Shown here: piece by piece, positions 48,624-57,521 of the stretch | Numbering within the stretch: position 1 is the first letter of the stretch | How the letters are laid out: every line of letters starts with the position of its first letter | Source of the DNA: Candidatus Baltobacteraceae bacterium | GTDB lineage: Bacteria > Vulcanimicrobiota > Vulcanimicrobiia > Vulcanimicrobiales > Vulcanimicrobiaceae | DNA length: 64,000 nt | Direction of reading: 5' to 3' | Assembly: GCA_036488875.1 (NCBI GenBank) | Contig: DASXGW010000001.1 | Location: forward strand, 310,001 to 374,000 | Notes under the pieces: model-generated | Told to the model about the DNA's origin: nothing | The model's input: the letters and a program-made list of their open reading frames with translations, nothing else | Databases searched by the model: none | Made by a program: the position numbers and the translations under genes

Positions 48624-50258
48624 TTAGCGAGCGTCGACGTCCATCATCGTCGATACGTCCAACGGCGTGAGCGAACCCGGTGCGAAACGCTCGACGCGTG
48701 CTGTCATGGCGTAACCGTCAACGGGAATATTCAGCGCAATCATCGGCAGGTCTCGGGCTAAAATCTCGGCAGCGCGCTGCATCGAAGCCTTGCTGCGCGC
48801 GAGATCGTAGCTCGCGGCGTACGCGGCCATTGCTCGATCGAGGCTCGCGTCGCAGAAGCGATCGATATTCTGTCCAGCCGGGGGAAACTGATTGCAGGCG
48901 AGCAAGTTTGAAAGGTCGCCGCTGCTCGGAAACGTCCACGTGACGAACGTTGCATCCCAATTGCCGGAAAGCAGCTCACCACCGGCCGCATACGTATCCC
49001 AAAAACGCGCACTCGCCACCGCTTTCGTCCGTAACTCGATGCCGGCGTCGTGCAGCATCGCGCGCACGTACTCGACGGTGCCGCTTTGCGTCGTGCTCTG
49101 CGCATCGTATGAGACGGCGAGCGACAATCGCGTGCCGCTCTTCGCGCGAATACCGTCGGTCTGCACGCGCCAACCGGCACGATCGAGCAGCGCCCGCGCG
49201 CCGGCGGGATCGTAGCGAACGAGCGGAATCGAAGGAGTGATCGGCAGGCCGGGCGGCACGATAGACTCCTGTATCGAACCGAAGCCGCGGCGGATCTTGC
49301 GCAGCAACGCGCCGCGATCGATCGCCATTTCGACGGCTCGGCGAATGCGAACGTCGGCAACGATTGGGTGGCGTACGTTAAAGGCGAGCACGGCAAACTC
49401 CATCGACGGCTGCCTCAGCACGCGCACGCCCTGCATCAAAGATAGGCGCGCGAGCGACGCGGGCCCAGGGCCGATGAAGAGATCGAGCGCGTGCGTCTGC
49501 AGCATCGTTATCGCGGTCGAGTCGTCGCCCACCACGAGAAATTCGATGCGCGCCAACTTCGGCCGGCCGCGCCAATAGTACGGATTTGCTTCGAGCTCGA
49601 TCCGGTCGCCGCGCACCCACTTCATAAAGCGGAACGGTCCGATCCCAACCGGCAGGGCGTTATACGGCGCTTGGTTCATCGTCGAATAGGCAGCTAGCAC
49701 GTGCTTAGGCAGAATGCACGGATTTGCGCCGGCGCTCCCAAAGAGCGTCGGAATGAACCCCGCGTAGGGATGGCGCAGCCGAAACACCACCGTGAAACGA
49801 TTCGGCTCCTCGACGTTCGTCACGAGGGTTTTGAAGTCGGAGTACGCTAGCGCGTTATTGGCGGGATTCAGAACGGCCTTGACGGTGTAGACGACGTCGT
49901 CGGCGCTAAAGGGGACGCCGTCGGACCAGCGCACGCCTCGCCGCAGATGCCAGACGATCGTCTTCCCGTCGGCGCTGATGCCGCGGTTGGCCTTCGACGG
50001 TAAAACCGTCGCGAGCTCCGGGATCGGTTTATTGTTCCGATCGTACCGAACGAGATAAGCGCTCGTTAGCTGGCTTAGCAAGCTAACGGTGTAGTCGGCC
50101 GACAGATGCCGGTTCAGCGTTGAGACGTCGCCTTCGGCCGTCGTTACGCGCAACACGTGCGCAGAGACTGCCGGCCCCGCGCCGATAACCGGAAGTGGTT
50201 GCGACGCCAGCGTTAGTGCGAGCCCTATCCCAAGGCCCGATAAGATCTGCTTTACCAT
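48624..50258 (-). CDS. ABC transporter substrate-binding protein, family 5
   Basis: 544 residues of the peptide/nickel-binding (SBP_bac_5) family. A signal peptide (residues 1-30, VKQILSGLGIGLALTLA) without lipobox. Family blocks: PELATVLPSKANRGISADGKTIVWHLRRGVRWSDGVPFSADDVVYTV, the ILPKHVLAAY region, LPVGIGPFRFMKW, and VADVRIRRAVEMAIDRGALL. No permease or ATPase gene lies in the window, so it is an orphan receptor, or pairs with a transporter elsewhere. ATG 50258 is preferred; an in-frame TTG 69 bases further out is unlikely. Confidence 0.88.
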   Translation of the reverse strand: MVKQILSGLGIGLALTLASQPLPVIGAGPAVSAHVLRVTTAEGDVSTLNRHLSADYTVSLLSQLTSAYLVRYDRNNKPIPELATVLPSKANRGISADGKTIVWHLRRGVRWSDGVPFSADDVVYTVKAVLNPANNALAYSDFKTLVTNVEEPNRFTVVFRLRHPYAGFIPTLFGSAGANPCILPKHVLAAYSTMNQAPYNALPVGIGPFRFMKWVRGDRIELEANPYYWRGRPKLARIEFLVVGDDSTAITMLQTHALDLFIGPGPASLARLSLMQGVRVLRQPSMEFAVLAFNVRHPIVADVRIRRAVEMAIDRGALLRKIRRGFGSIQESIVPPGLPITPSIPLVRYDPAGARALLDRAGWRVQTDGIRAKSGTRLSLAVSYDAQSTTQSGTVEYVRAMLHDAGIELRTKAVASARFWDTYAAGGELLSGNWDATFVTWTFPSSGDLSNLLACNQFPPAGQNIDRFCDASLDRAMAAYAASYDLARSKASMQRAAEILARDLPMIALNIPVDGYAMTARVERFAPGSLTPLDVSTMMDVDAR

Positions 50259-50311
50259 TCTGTTACCGTAGTTGCATTTAATGTTTACAGAGGGTGCGTG
50301 CGATACGTAGC

Positions 50312-50341
50312 GCTCCTGTTGGAGCAAGCATTACCATGGTA
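50312..50341. promoter_or_regulatory. Inverted repeats in a divergent promoter region
   Basis: GCTCC-TGTT-GGAGC (50312-50325) and the palindrome TACCATGGTA (50332-50341) lie between the divergent solute-binding protein and DUF4382 genes. Either could be an operator. No clear -10/-35 pair found. Confidence 0.35.
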
Positions 50342-50392
50342 GCTCAGCGTTAACATCTGGCCAAGGGGCGTTCGAATTTTGGACGGTCGGAG

Positions 50393-51355
50393 ATGAAACG
50401 GATTTACGGCTTCGGCGCGCTTGTAGCGGTGGTACTTTCCATTTGCGCCTGCTCTTCCTCGAGCAGGCCCATCGGCATCGTCCCCGTGGCGCCGAATGAC
50501 GTGATCGGGGGCGGCCACAACAAGCTGCTCATTCGGCTCGGAGACGTCGCTTTACCGAGCGGCGTGAACCTGACGCAGGTCAATTTGGGAATCGTTGCGA
50601 TCTATCTGACCGATGCGTCGGGCCGGCGCGTGAACGTGGCGCAGTACAGCTCGCCGCAGGTCGTTAACGTGCTGCAATACCAAAACGGCAGTACGTTCCC
50701 GCTCGCTTCAGCGTCGGTGCCCACGACGACCTACTCGTCGATGACGCTCGTCATCGATACGCCATCGAGCTCGGTGTTAACCGCCAGCGGAATGAAGACC
50801 CGCCTCGTATTCCGCACCCTTGCGGATCAGAGTTCCGCGGGCTTCGGGATAACAACGACCACCGCAACGGCCTCATCGTCGTCGTTGTCGGCGGTTGCGA
50901 TTACCTTCCGCCACGGCTTCGCGGTAGCTCAGTCGGGGCAGCCGAGTCTCGACGTGGACTTCAACGCATTCGAATCGCTCCTTCCGGTGCCGTATGCGAG
51001 CGCTGTGTGGACGGCGCGCGCCAGCTTGAGCGTCGCGCAGGCGGGGCTCGAAGGCGCCATCACCGGTCAAGTCGTCAATTCTAGCGATCGTGGCGTCCAA
51101 AACGCCGTGGTCGTAGCGACCGACACAAGCGGGAAAGCCGTCGCTTCGTCGTTTACCAATTCGTACGGCGCCTTTTTGCTGCATACGCTTGCCAGGGGCT
51201 CGTATAAGCTGACCGTCTACAATAAATATACGACTGCCGCCGGATGGCACATCGCTGCATCCGGCAACACGAAGGCGAATACCAGCTTCGTCGTGCCGGC
51301 GAGCGTGCAAGTGGTTCCCGGCCAAACCATCTTCGTAGAAACGATTGCGGATTAA
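50393..51355 (+). CDS. DUF4382 / carboxypeptidase-regulatory-like lipoprotein
   Basis: 320 residues. Lipoprotein signal ends in LSICAC then SSSS. Residues about 40-200 match DUF4382, a beta-sandwich of surface proteins (LLIRLGDVALPSGVNLTQVNLGIVAIYLTDASG, NVLQYQNGSTFPL, YSSMTLVIDTP). Residues about 220-300 form a carboxypeptidase regulatory-like (Ig) domain: GAITGQVVNSSDRGVQNAVVVATDTSGKAVASSFTNSYGAFLLHTLARGSYKLTVY. Probably an external ligand-binding protein. Start ATG 50393. It leads into the LuxR-type regulator (35-base gap) and the GGDEF-EAL gene. Confidence 0.75.
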   Translation: MKRIYGFGALVAVVLSICACSSSSRPIGIVPVAPNDVIGGGHNKLLIRLGDVALPSGVNLTQVNLGIVAIYLTDASGRRVNVAQYSSPQVVNVLQYQNGSTFPLASASVPTTTYSSMTLVIDTPSSSVLTASGMKTRLVFRTLADQSSAGFGITTTTATASSSSLSAVAITFRHGFAVAQSGQPSLDVDFNAFESLLPVPYASAVWTARASLSVAQAGLEGAITGQVVNSSDRGVQNAVVVATDTSGKAVASSFTNSYGAFLLHTLARGSYKLTVYNKYTTAAGWHIAASGNTKANTSFVVPASVQVVPGQTIFVETIAD

Positions 51356-51389
51356 CGGAGTCTTCGAACGTGGCCAAGGGCAGGCGCCG

Positions 51390-52928
51390 ATGACGGATCG
51401 GCTTTCGACGGACCAGTTAACGCAGGCCAAAGCGCTGCGTCAAGCCGGGCAATACTCGCAGGCCTTGCGTCAACTCGAGGGCTGCCAAGATTGGCCGGCG
51501 CCCGACAATGCGCGCGGCACACTGCTCAAGGCGCAGATCCTCGTGCGTCCGGAGCCCGCGCGGACCCTCGAGCTCCTCGCAGCGACGCAAGACCTCTTCG
51601 AGACTCCTGAAGACCGGTTTGGCTACTACGTCGCCTCGGGGCGTGCATACACCTACGTTCGCAACTTCGAAGCGGCCGCGGAAATGGCGCAGCGAGCACA
51701 AGCGCTGGCCGACCGCGTCGAGCCCGCCGCGCGATGCTGGCTGTGGTATCAGCGCGCGCAGCTCCGTCTAGTGCAGCAGCAGTTCGATCCTAAGGACGCC
51801 GACGTCGAGCAGCTGCTCGCGCAGAGCGATCCCAACGGCATGTTCCTCGGACGCATGATTCGCGCGTACATGCACGCGGGCGTGGCGGACTACGTCGCTC
51901 AGAGTGCCGATTTGCAGGCCGCGGTGCAGATCGCTACGACGCATCCGGGTAGGTGCGATTTAGCGCTGCTCGCCCTGCAGGTGCACGCGCTCTTGCGCTT
52001 GGGCCTGGAAACCGGAGACGTCACCGGGATGCAGGCCGGCTCCGACGGCTTTGCGTGGATACCGTGGACCGACGATCTGCAAACCGATCGGTTCTTGTGC
52101 TTGCGCGCTTTAGGCTGGAGCGCATTTTTACGCGGCGAGCCGGCCCAGGCGCAATGGCTCTTCAAAGACTCCAAGGCGTGCGCTACGAACGATGCGTGGC
52201 GCGTCATGGCACACGTCGACCGCGCCTATGTCGCGCGAATGAACGGCAACGAACCGTGGGCGACCGAAGAGCTCGCGGCGGCACACGCGATAGCTCGCAC
52301 CGTCGATTGGGCCGACTTCCGCGGCGAAGAACGGCAAGCGCTGGTCATGCTCGCCACGCTTTTCGCGCCGACCGATATGGCGCGCGCCCAGCACTACGTG
52401 TCGCTCTATATGCAACTTGGAAAAGAGGGGATCAGCCCGAACGTCGCCCTCTCCAACGACCGTCGTGCGGCTGCGTTCGAGAAGTACGCAATGGGACGCG
52501 TGCAGCACGTCATCGGCAACGACGGGCTCGCCATCGCTACGCTGCAGGACGCCTATGACATTTTCTCCGCGGCAGGTTACCGGTTCCGCGCCGCGCTGAC
52601 GGCCTTTGCATTGTTTGAAGCGACGGGCGACGGCCGCTGGGTCGAGCGCGCGCGAACCGACGCCGAGATCTATCCGAACAGCGCGCTCTACAGCCGTCTG
52701 GCGAATCAGCCCGCGGAGCCGGTCGCTCAGCCTCTGCGCGAACTCAGCCCCCTGCAGCGCCAAATCGCGTACGCCCTTTGCGAGGGGTTAGAACTCGGGG
52801 AACTGTCGCAACGCTTCAGCCGCAGCGCCTTTACGCTCGAGCGCCACGTCAACGCCGTCTACGAGCACTTTGGAATCACGAATCGCTCCGCGCTGCGGGC
52901 CTGCATGAAATCGTGGAACCTCGTCTAG
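51390..52928 (+). CDS. TPR-LuxR-type transcriptional regulator
   Basis: 512 residues. Residues 1-440 are alpha-helical TPR-like repeats (AKALRQAGQYSQALRQLEG, FGYYVASGRAYTYVRNFEAAAEMAQRA, ALGWSAFLRGEPAQAQWLF). The C-terminus (about 450-512) is a divergent LuxR-type helix-turn-helix: LSPLQRQIAYALCEGLELGELSQRFSRSAFTLERHVNAVYEHFGI. The architecture recalls MalT-like activators without the ATPase. ATG 51390 chosen; the frame extends 15 codons upstream into the gap. The GGDEF-EAL gene starts 2 bases behind its stop, so they form one operon. Confidence 0.78.
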   Translation: MTDRLSTDQLTQAKALRQAGQYSQALRQLEGCQDWPAPDNARGTLLKAQILVRPEPARTLELLAATQDLFETPEDRFGYYVASGRAYTYVRNFEAAAEMAQRAQALADRVEPAARCWLWYQRAQLRLVQQQFDPKDADVEQLLAQSDPNGMFLGRMIRAYMHAGVADYVAQSADLQAAVQIATTHPGRCDLALLALQVHALLRLGLETGDVTGMQAGSDGFAWIPWTDDLQTDRFLCLRALGWSAFLRGEPAQAQWLFKDSKACATNDAWRVMAHVDRAYVARMNGNEPWATEELAAAHAIARTVDWADFRGEERQALVMLATLFAPTDMARAQHYVSLYMQLGKEGISPNVALSNDRRAAAFEKYAMGRVQHVIGNDGLAIATLQDAYDIFSAAGYRFRAALTAFALFEATGDGRWVERARTDAEIYPNSALYSRLANQPAEPVAQPLRELSPLQRQIAYALCEGLELGELSQRFSRSAFTLERHVNAVYEHFGITNRSALRACMKSWNLV

Positions 52929-52930
52929 CG

Positions 52931-55060
52931 ATGCTCGTGCTCCTGTCTGTAACGGCGCCGGCAATGGCGGTGTGCGCCGCAGCGATCATCTTGCTGCTCC
53001 GGCACAGCGAGCGACGCCGTTCGCTCGATGAACGGCGATACGCACTCCTGGAGAGTCTCCAAGACGCATTCGTCATTCTCGACCGGGAATGGCGATTCAC
53101 GCACGTCAACGAACGGGCCGAGCTCTTGATGCGCAGCAATGCCGCCGATCTGATCGGCAAACGCATCGACCACATTTTCGATCCACTCGCCTCCGAGCTG
53201 TTTCCCGAATTGCAGCGCGCGCGGGAGATGGGGGCGCCTATCGAGTTCGTACAGTCGTTTGTGTCGACCGGCCAGGCAATCGAAGTGCGCATTCAACCCA
53301 CTCCCGACGAAATGCTCATCCACCTGCGCGACGTCACCGAACGCCGAAACGCGGAGAAGCGACTGCAGGACGGCGAGCGGCGTTTGCGCTTGTTACTGCA
53401 GCAGGTTCCCGCGATCGTATGGACGGCCGACCTCGACATGCGGCTGACGTCGGCCTCGGGAACGACGCTCTCGGACTATGCGCTGGTCGAGTCCGAAGTC
53501 ATCGGCAAATCCGTTGACGTCGTGTTCGCTTCTCCGGACGGCGCCTCGCAGGCAAGCGCGGTGCTGGAGCGCGTTTACCGTGGCGAATCGCTGAGCTACG
53601 AAACGGAGCGCAACGAGCGCTGGCTCCAACACGACGTCGAGCCCTTACGCGGCCCGGACGGAACGATTCAAGGCGCGATCGGCGCGGCACTCGACATTAC
53701 CGAGATGAAGCACAGCGCGCGCGAGTTGGCACGGCAAGCGCGCCGCGATGCCCTGACGGGGCTACCAAACCGCTTGGCGCTGGAGGAAACGCTGGATAAC
53801 GTGATGGCGCGTGCGCAGGCGACGAGAGAAACGCTGGCCGTGATGTTCTTGGATTTAGATCGGTTCAAGGTCATCAACGACTCGCTGGGGCATCGTGCCG
53901 GCGATGCGGTTTTGTGCGCGGTGGCGGATCGTTTGCGGATCACGCTCGGCTCGCGCGCACAGGTTTTCCGTCCCGGCGGTGACGAGTTCATTTTGATCGT
54001 ACCGGGGCCTATCCGATCGGAAGACGTGCAAACCATGGCGCTGGAGATTCTCGAAAGCTTCACGCAGCCGTTCGAATTCGAAGGACGCGAGCTGCTCATC
54101 AGTGCCAGCATCGGCGCGAGCCTCTATCCCAACAACGCGTCGCGGGCCGAGGATCTGATCAAGCAGGCCGACTCGGCGATGTATCGGGCAAAAGACGCCG
54201 GCCGCAAAAATGCCATGATGTATAACGACGCATTGCATGCGCGAATTCTCGAGCGTATGGGGTTGGAGCTGGAGCTGCGTCAGGCGACCTCTCGCAATCA
54301 GCTTCGCGTGCTCTACCAGCCAATCGTCGACATTAGCAGCGAGCAAATCATCGGTGCCGAGGCGCTGCTGCGCTGGGAACATCCGCAACTAGCCACGATC
54401 ATGCCCGACCGCTTCATCGACATCGCCGAGGAGACCGGGGCGATCGTCGGCATCACGCAATGGGTGCTGCACCAGGCGTGCACTCACGCAGCGATGATGC
54501 GGGCGAAGGGGTTTGGGGCGTTTCGGATCGCGGTCAACATCTCGGCGCGCGATCTCTGCGAGCCCGGTTTCCATACCAAGGTTTCGGAGATTCTCGCCGA
54601 GCACGGCCTAGGTGAAGATGCGCTCGACGTCGAGGTGACCGAGAGCATCACCCTCAACGAAACCGCGGTAAGGACGATTTCTGCGCTGCAGGTCGCCGGG
54701 GTACGCGTGGTCATCGATGATTTCGGCATCGGCTATAGCTCGCTGGAATACCTCAAGCGGCTGCCCGTCGGAGCGATCAAGATCGATCGGTCATTCGTCG
54801 AGGGAGTGGCGCATAATCCGCAAGACCAGGCGATCGTCAAAGCGATCAGTTCGCTGGCAACCAATCTCGGATTCGGTGTCATCGCCGAAGGAGTGGAGAC
54901 CGCCGCTCAGCGGGATTTCCTGGCGACCATCGATGCGCCGTCGGCACAAGGAAACTATTACAGCAGGCCGATCCCGCAGGGACAGTTCACGTATCTCCTG
55001 CAAAGTCAGCATGCAAAACCGTCGCGCCGCATCGCGAGTCTTTTCGGCAGTTGCCCATAG
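52931..55060 (+). CDS. PAS-GGDEF-EAL cyclic di-GMP enzyme
   Basis: 709 residues. One N-terminal TM helix (residues 3-24), two PAS domains (about 35-140 and 150-265), GGDEF about 275-435 with an intact GGDEF at 349-353, and EAL about 450-700 with intact EAL at 477-479, DDFGIGYSS, KIDRSF and AEGVET. The inhibitory site RxxD is not present before GGDEF. Both synthesis and hydrolysis of cyclic di-GMP are possible. ATG starts 2 bases behind the LuxR-type gene; the antisense-looking upstream extension of the frame is not real. Presumably sets surface or secretion behaviour in step with the regulators. Confidence 0.93.
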   Translation: MLVLLSVTAPAMAVCAAAIILLLRHSERRRSLDERRYALLESLQDAFVILDREWRFTHVNERAELLMRSNAADLIGKRIDHIFDPLASELFPELQRAREMGAPIEFVQSFVSTGQAIEVRIQPTPDEMLIHLRDVTERRNAEKRLQDGERRLRLLLQQVPAIVWTADLDMRLTSASGTTLSDYALVESEVIGKSVDVVFASPDGASQASAVLERVYRGESLSYETERNERWLQHDVEPLRGPDGTIQGAIGAALDITEMKHSARELARQARRDALTGLPNRLALEETLDNVMARAQATRETLAVMFLDLDRFKVINDSLGHRAGDAVLCAVADRLRITLGSRAQVFRPGGDEFILIVPGPIRSEDVQTMALEILESFTQPFEFEGRELLISASIGASLYPNNASRAEDLIKQADSAMYRAKDAGRKNAMMYNDALHARILERMGLELELRQATSRNQLRVLYQPIVDISSEQIIGAEALLRWEHPQLATIMPDRFIDIAEETGAIVGITQWVLHQACTHAAMMRAKGFGAFRIAVNISARDLCEPGFHTKVSEILAEHGLGEDALDVEVTESITLNETAVRTISALQVAGVRVVIDDFGIGYSSLEYLKRLPVGAIKIDRSFVEGVAHNPQDQAIVKAISSLATNLGFGVIAEGVETAAQRDFLATIDAPSAQGNYYSRPIPQGQFTYLLQSQHAKPSRRIASLFGSCP

Positions 55061-55091
55061 CCGGCGGCACAAGCCGCAAGAAATGCTTTAT

Positions 55092-55122
55092 ACCAGGCCC
55101 CCGTGAAAACGGGGGGCCTGGT
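55092..55122. terminator. Bidirectional terminator hairpin
   Basis: ACCAGGCCCCCGT (55092-55104) pairs with ACGGGGGGCCTGGT (55109-55122), one base bulged, around a GAAA loop. It separates the convergent GGDEF-EAL and lmo0937-like genes. No T-run, but the stem is very strong. Confidence 0.7.
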
Positions 55123-55138
55123 GCCGAAGGGGGCGCCG

Positions 55139-55297
55139 TCACACCCTAGCGCCGCGACCCGTCAGAAGATTGAAGATGACGAGTATGATGCAGACGACGA
55201 TGATGAGGTGAATGAGTCCGCCGCCGAAATGCAGCAGAAACCCCAATAACCAGATGATGAACAGAAACACGATTATGGCCCAAATTACCCCTGCCAT
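55139..55297 (-). CDS. lmo0937-family small membrane protein
   Basis: 52 residues, almost wholly hydrophobic: two TM helices (VIWAIIVFLFIIWLLGFLL and LIHLIIVVCIILVIFNLL) around HFGGG. This matches the widespread small lmo0937 family, often stress-induced, function unknown. The start at 55297 (MAGVIWAI) has GGAGGA 5 bases upstream. The longer frame upstream is spurious. It follows the holin-like gene by 32 bases. Confidence 0.8.
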   Translation of the reverse strand: MAGVIWAIIVFLFIIWLLGFLLHFGGGLIHLIIVVCIILVIFNLLTGRGARV

Positions 55298-55329
55298 GTT
55301 GATCCTCCGAACGATAGTAGCTGTTCTGC

Positions 55330-55767
55330 CTACTCTTCCCTTGGCCGGCCCCCCGTAAAACCGCGCACAGCGCCCCCACCTCCGCGAGCCCATTCCACGT
55401 CCTCTTTGATGTTGGCGATCGTCTGTTCGGGAACAAAGGGAGCCGCGTCTTCGACTTTCTTCTTGCCGAGCATGGCGAGAATAGCTGCCGCTGCACCCCA
55501 TAACGCCGTCGTAATCAACATGGAGGCCCAAAGCGGAAGCACCAACGATAGGGCGACCATGATGAGTGCCGTTAGCGACGCTAGGCTAAAGATCGCGGCG
55601 ATTGCCGAGCCGCTAAGCATACCCGCGCCCACGCCGGCCGACTTCGCCTTTTGGGCCATTTCCGATCGCGCCTCGTCGATTTCCGTACGCACGAGTAGGA
55701 TAACGTCGCTCGCAAACTGAGCGGCCGCCGTCGGCATTCCTTCGTTTTCGCGTTGATTGGCAGCCAC
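55330..55767 (-). CDS. Phage holin/YqjE-like membrane protein
   Basis: 145 residues of the putative actinobacterial holin-X/YqjE group: an N-terminal helix (AAAQFASDVILLVRTEIDEARSEMAQKAKSAGVGAGML), then two TM helices (IAAIFSLASLTALIMVALSLVL and WASMLITTALWGAAAAILAML), then a soluble tail with KKKVEDAAPFVPEQTIANIKEDVEWA. There is no phage context, so it is a host envelope protein. GTG 55767 has a fine Shine-Dalgarno (GGAGGT). The tail pattern PEQTIANIKEDVEW is conserved in stress-linked homologues. Confidence 0.78.
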   Translation of the reverse strand: MAANQRENEGMPTAAAQFASDVILLVRTEIDEARSEMAQKAKSAGVGAGMLSGSAIAAIFSLASLTALIMVALSLVLPLWASMLITTALWGAAAAILAMLGKKKVEDAAPFVPEQTIANIKEDVEWARGGGGAVRGFTGGRPREE

Positions 55768-55855
55768 GCAACACCTCCCGCCTGGTGGGAGAGTCAATAC
55801 CCACTTGTTTGGCGCGCGTATCCGGAGGGAAGCTGTAAACCGATTAGGAGGACGT

Positions 55856-56188
55856 ATGGCACGAAAAAAGGCGAAAGCTTCCGGCGCAAAACGTACGGCA
55901 AAGCGCACGGTTAGCCGGGCGAAAAAAACCGCAACGAAAGCGCGCAAGTCGGCGGCAAAAGCAGTCAAGACCACCGGAAAGTCGCTGAAAAAAGCGGCCG
56001 CTAATCCCAAGCGCACCGTGCGTAAGGCGGCCGAGAACGTTCATCAAACCGCCGGTAAAGCCCGAGGCTTAGGTCAAAACGTGATGCAGGCGGGGGAAAT
56101 GCTAACCGAAGCGGCCGACTTCGTGGATTCCATGGCGCAACGGGCGAAAGCGCGAACGAAAAAGACGTCAAGCTCAAAACGCGCCTAG
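55856..56188 (+). CDS. Lys/Ala-rich histone H1-like protein
   Basis: 110 residues. The first 75 are extremely rich in Lys, Ala and Arg (KKAKASGAKRTAKRTV, KKTATKARKSAAKAVK), like histone H1 C-tails and the AlgP/HctB type of bacterial nucleoid proteins. Residues 76-100 form an amphipathic helix (NVMQAGEMLTEAADFVDSMAQ) that may contact a partner or membrane. AGGAGG lies 5 bases before the ATG. It diverges from the holin-like gene with 88 bases between. DNA compaction or condensation under stress is likely but unproven. Confidence 0.7.
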   Translation: MARKKAKASGAKRTAKRTVSRAKKTATKARKSAAKAVKTTGKSLKKAAANPKRTVRKAAENVHQTAGKARGLGQNVMQAGEMLTEAADFVDSMAQRAKARTKKTSSSKRA

Positions 56189-56273
56189 CGCGAGTTGACA
56201 CGTCGACGGCGTTCCGGCCGGGAGCAACCTTGCGAATCGTTCGGTGCTCCCGCTCGGCGACGCTAGCTTCGAC

Positions 56274-56675
56274 TTACATCTTTGGGATATCACCGCACGA
56301 GACGTACGTGCCAAGGTCCGACGCCGATTTATGCACGTTGATCGCAAAGCCGCCGGTTTGTACCGTAGCCAGCGATACGCCCTTGAGCGTTGTCGTGCTC
56401 TTCCCATCGACGACGTTGGTTAGCGGGTACTTCACGCCGCCGAGGCTCGCACAGGATCCGGTGTGAATGTGTGCCGGCTGCGGCGTCGTGGTTCCATTTT
56501 TGAGGGCGATCGTAACGACAAGCGAATCGCCGTTCTGACTCAAGGTCGCGGTACCGTCTTCGCCCGAGCCATGTTGTGCGTTCATTGTTATTTGCACGCC
56601 CGTCGCGGCCTTTACGGACCCGCTTTGAGCGAGCGCCAGCGCAAATATCGCCGCGAGAGCGATGGATGTTCTCAT
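56274..56675 (-). CDS. Secreted CHRD-domain-like protein
   Basis: 133 residues with a Sec signal peptide (MRTSIALAAIFALALAQSGSVKA). The body resembles a CHRD-like beta-sandwich: GSGEDGTATLSQNGDSLVVTIALKNG, PAHIHTGSCASLGGVKYPLTNVVDGKSTT and GFAINVHKSASDLGTYVSCGDIP. The two Cys may form a disulfide, and the HIH and VH positions recall a metal site as in Cu/Zn dismutase-like folds, but catalytic residues cannot be assigned. Monocistronic; diverges from the HAD gene with 102 bases between. Confidence 0.7.
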   Translation of the reverse strand: MRTSIALAAIFALALAQSGSVKAATGVQITMNAQHGSGEDGTATLSQNGDSLVVTIALKNGTTTPQPAHIHTGSCASLGGVKYPLTNVVDGKSTTTLKGVSLATVQTGGFAINVHKSASDLGTYVSCGDIPKM

Positions 56676-56777
56676 GAGAAGCGCTCCTATCGTTTGGTTG
56701 GTTGGTTGCGCGGAGAGGGATCACCGGCATTATGCCCCGGAAAGGACGCCCAAACCGTTGCGCGGTAGCCACGTCTG

Positions 56778-57521
56778 GTGAAAGAGCTCGTCGCATTCGA
56801 TCTAGACGGCACGCTGGCACCCAGTAAATCGCCGATCGACGCCGAGATGGGCTCGCTGCTTCAACGGCTACTGGCCCTCGTGCGCGTCGCGATTATCTCA
56901 GGGGGCGACTTTCCGCAGTTCAAAAAGCAGGTCGTCGACAACGTGCCCGCCGCAAGCAACCTCGCGAATCTTTCGCTGCTGCCGACAACCGGGACGAAGT
57001 TCTTCACCTACGACGGCGATTGGAAAGCGCTCTATTCCGAAGATCTCACCGCCGACGAAAAGACGCGCATCGAACAGGCGATCGAAAAGGCTGTCGGCGC
57101 GTCGGGTTTCCAACCGGCACGGTCGTGGGGGCCGCGGATCGAGGATCGCGGCACGCAGATTACATACTCGGCGCTCGGTCAGCAGGCGCCGCTGGACGAA
57201 AAAGAGCGATGGGATCCCGATTTTCAAAAGCGGCAGAAAATTAAAGCGCTGCTCGACCCGATGCTGCCGCAATTTTCCATTCGACTCGGCGGAACGACGT
57301 CGATCGACGTGACGCGCGCCGGGATCGACAAGGGTTACGCCATTCGCAAGCTCCGCGACGTTCTGAGCGTTCCGATCGAGCGGATGCTGTTTATCGGCGA
57401 CGCCATCTTTCCGGGCGGGAACGACTACGCGGCTTTCGAGGCCGGCGCTCCGAGCATCAAGGTGCGCGATCCCGAGGAAACTAAGCGCGTCATCGAAACG
57501 ATCCTGCTTTGGTCAATGTAG
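56778..57521 (+). CDS. HAD-IIB hydrolase, phosphomannomutase-like
   Basis: 247 residues of the HAD superfamily. Motif I DLDGTLAP (nucleophile Asp8), motif II SGGDF, a C2-type cap in the middle (about 85-190) and motifs III-IV KGYAIRKL and FIGDAIFPGGNDYAA. The layout is that of the eukaryotic-type phosphomannomutase/HAD-IIB group, which acts on sugar phosphates. It could be a phosphatase or a mutase. GTG start. No sugar genes adjoin it. Confidence 0.85.
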   Translation: MKELVAFDLDGTLAPSKSPIDAEMGSLLQRLLALVRVAIISGGDFPQFKKQVVDNVPAASNLANLSLLPTTGTKFFTYDGDWKALYSEDLTADEKTRIEQAIEKAVGASGFQPARSWGPRIEDRGTQITYSALGQQAPLDEKERWDPDFQKRQKIKALLDPMLPQFSIRLGGTTSIDVTRAGIDKGYAIRKLRDVLSVPIERMLFIGDAIFPGGNDYAAFEAGAPSIKVRDPEETKRVIETILLWSM

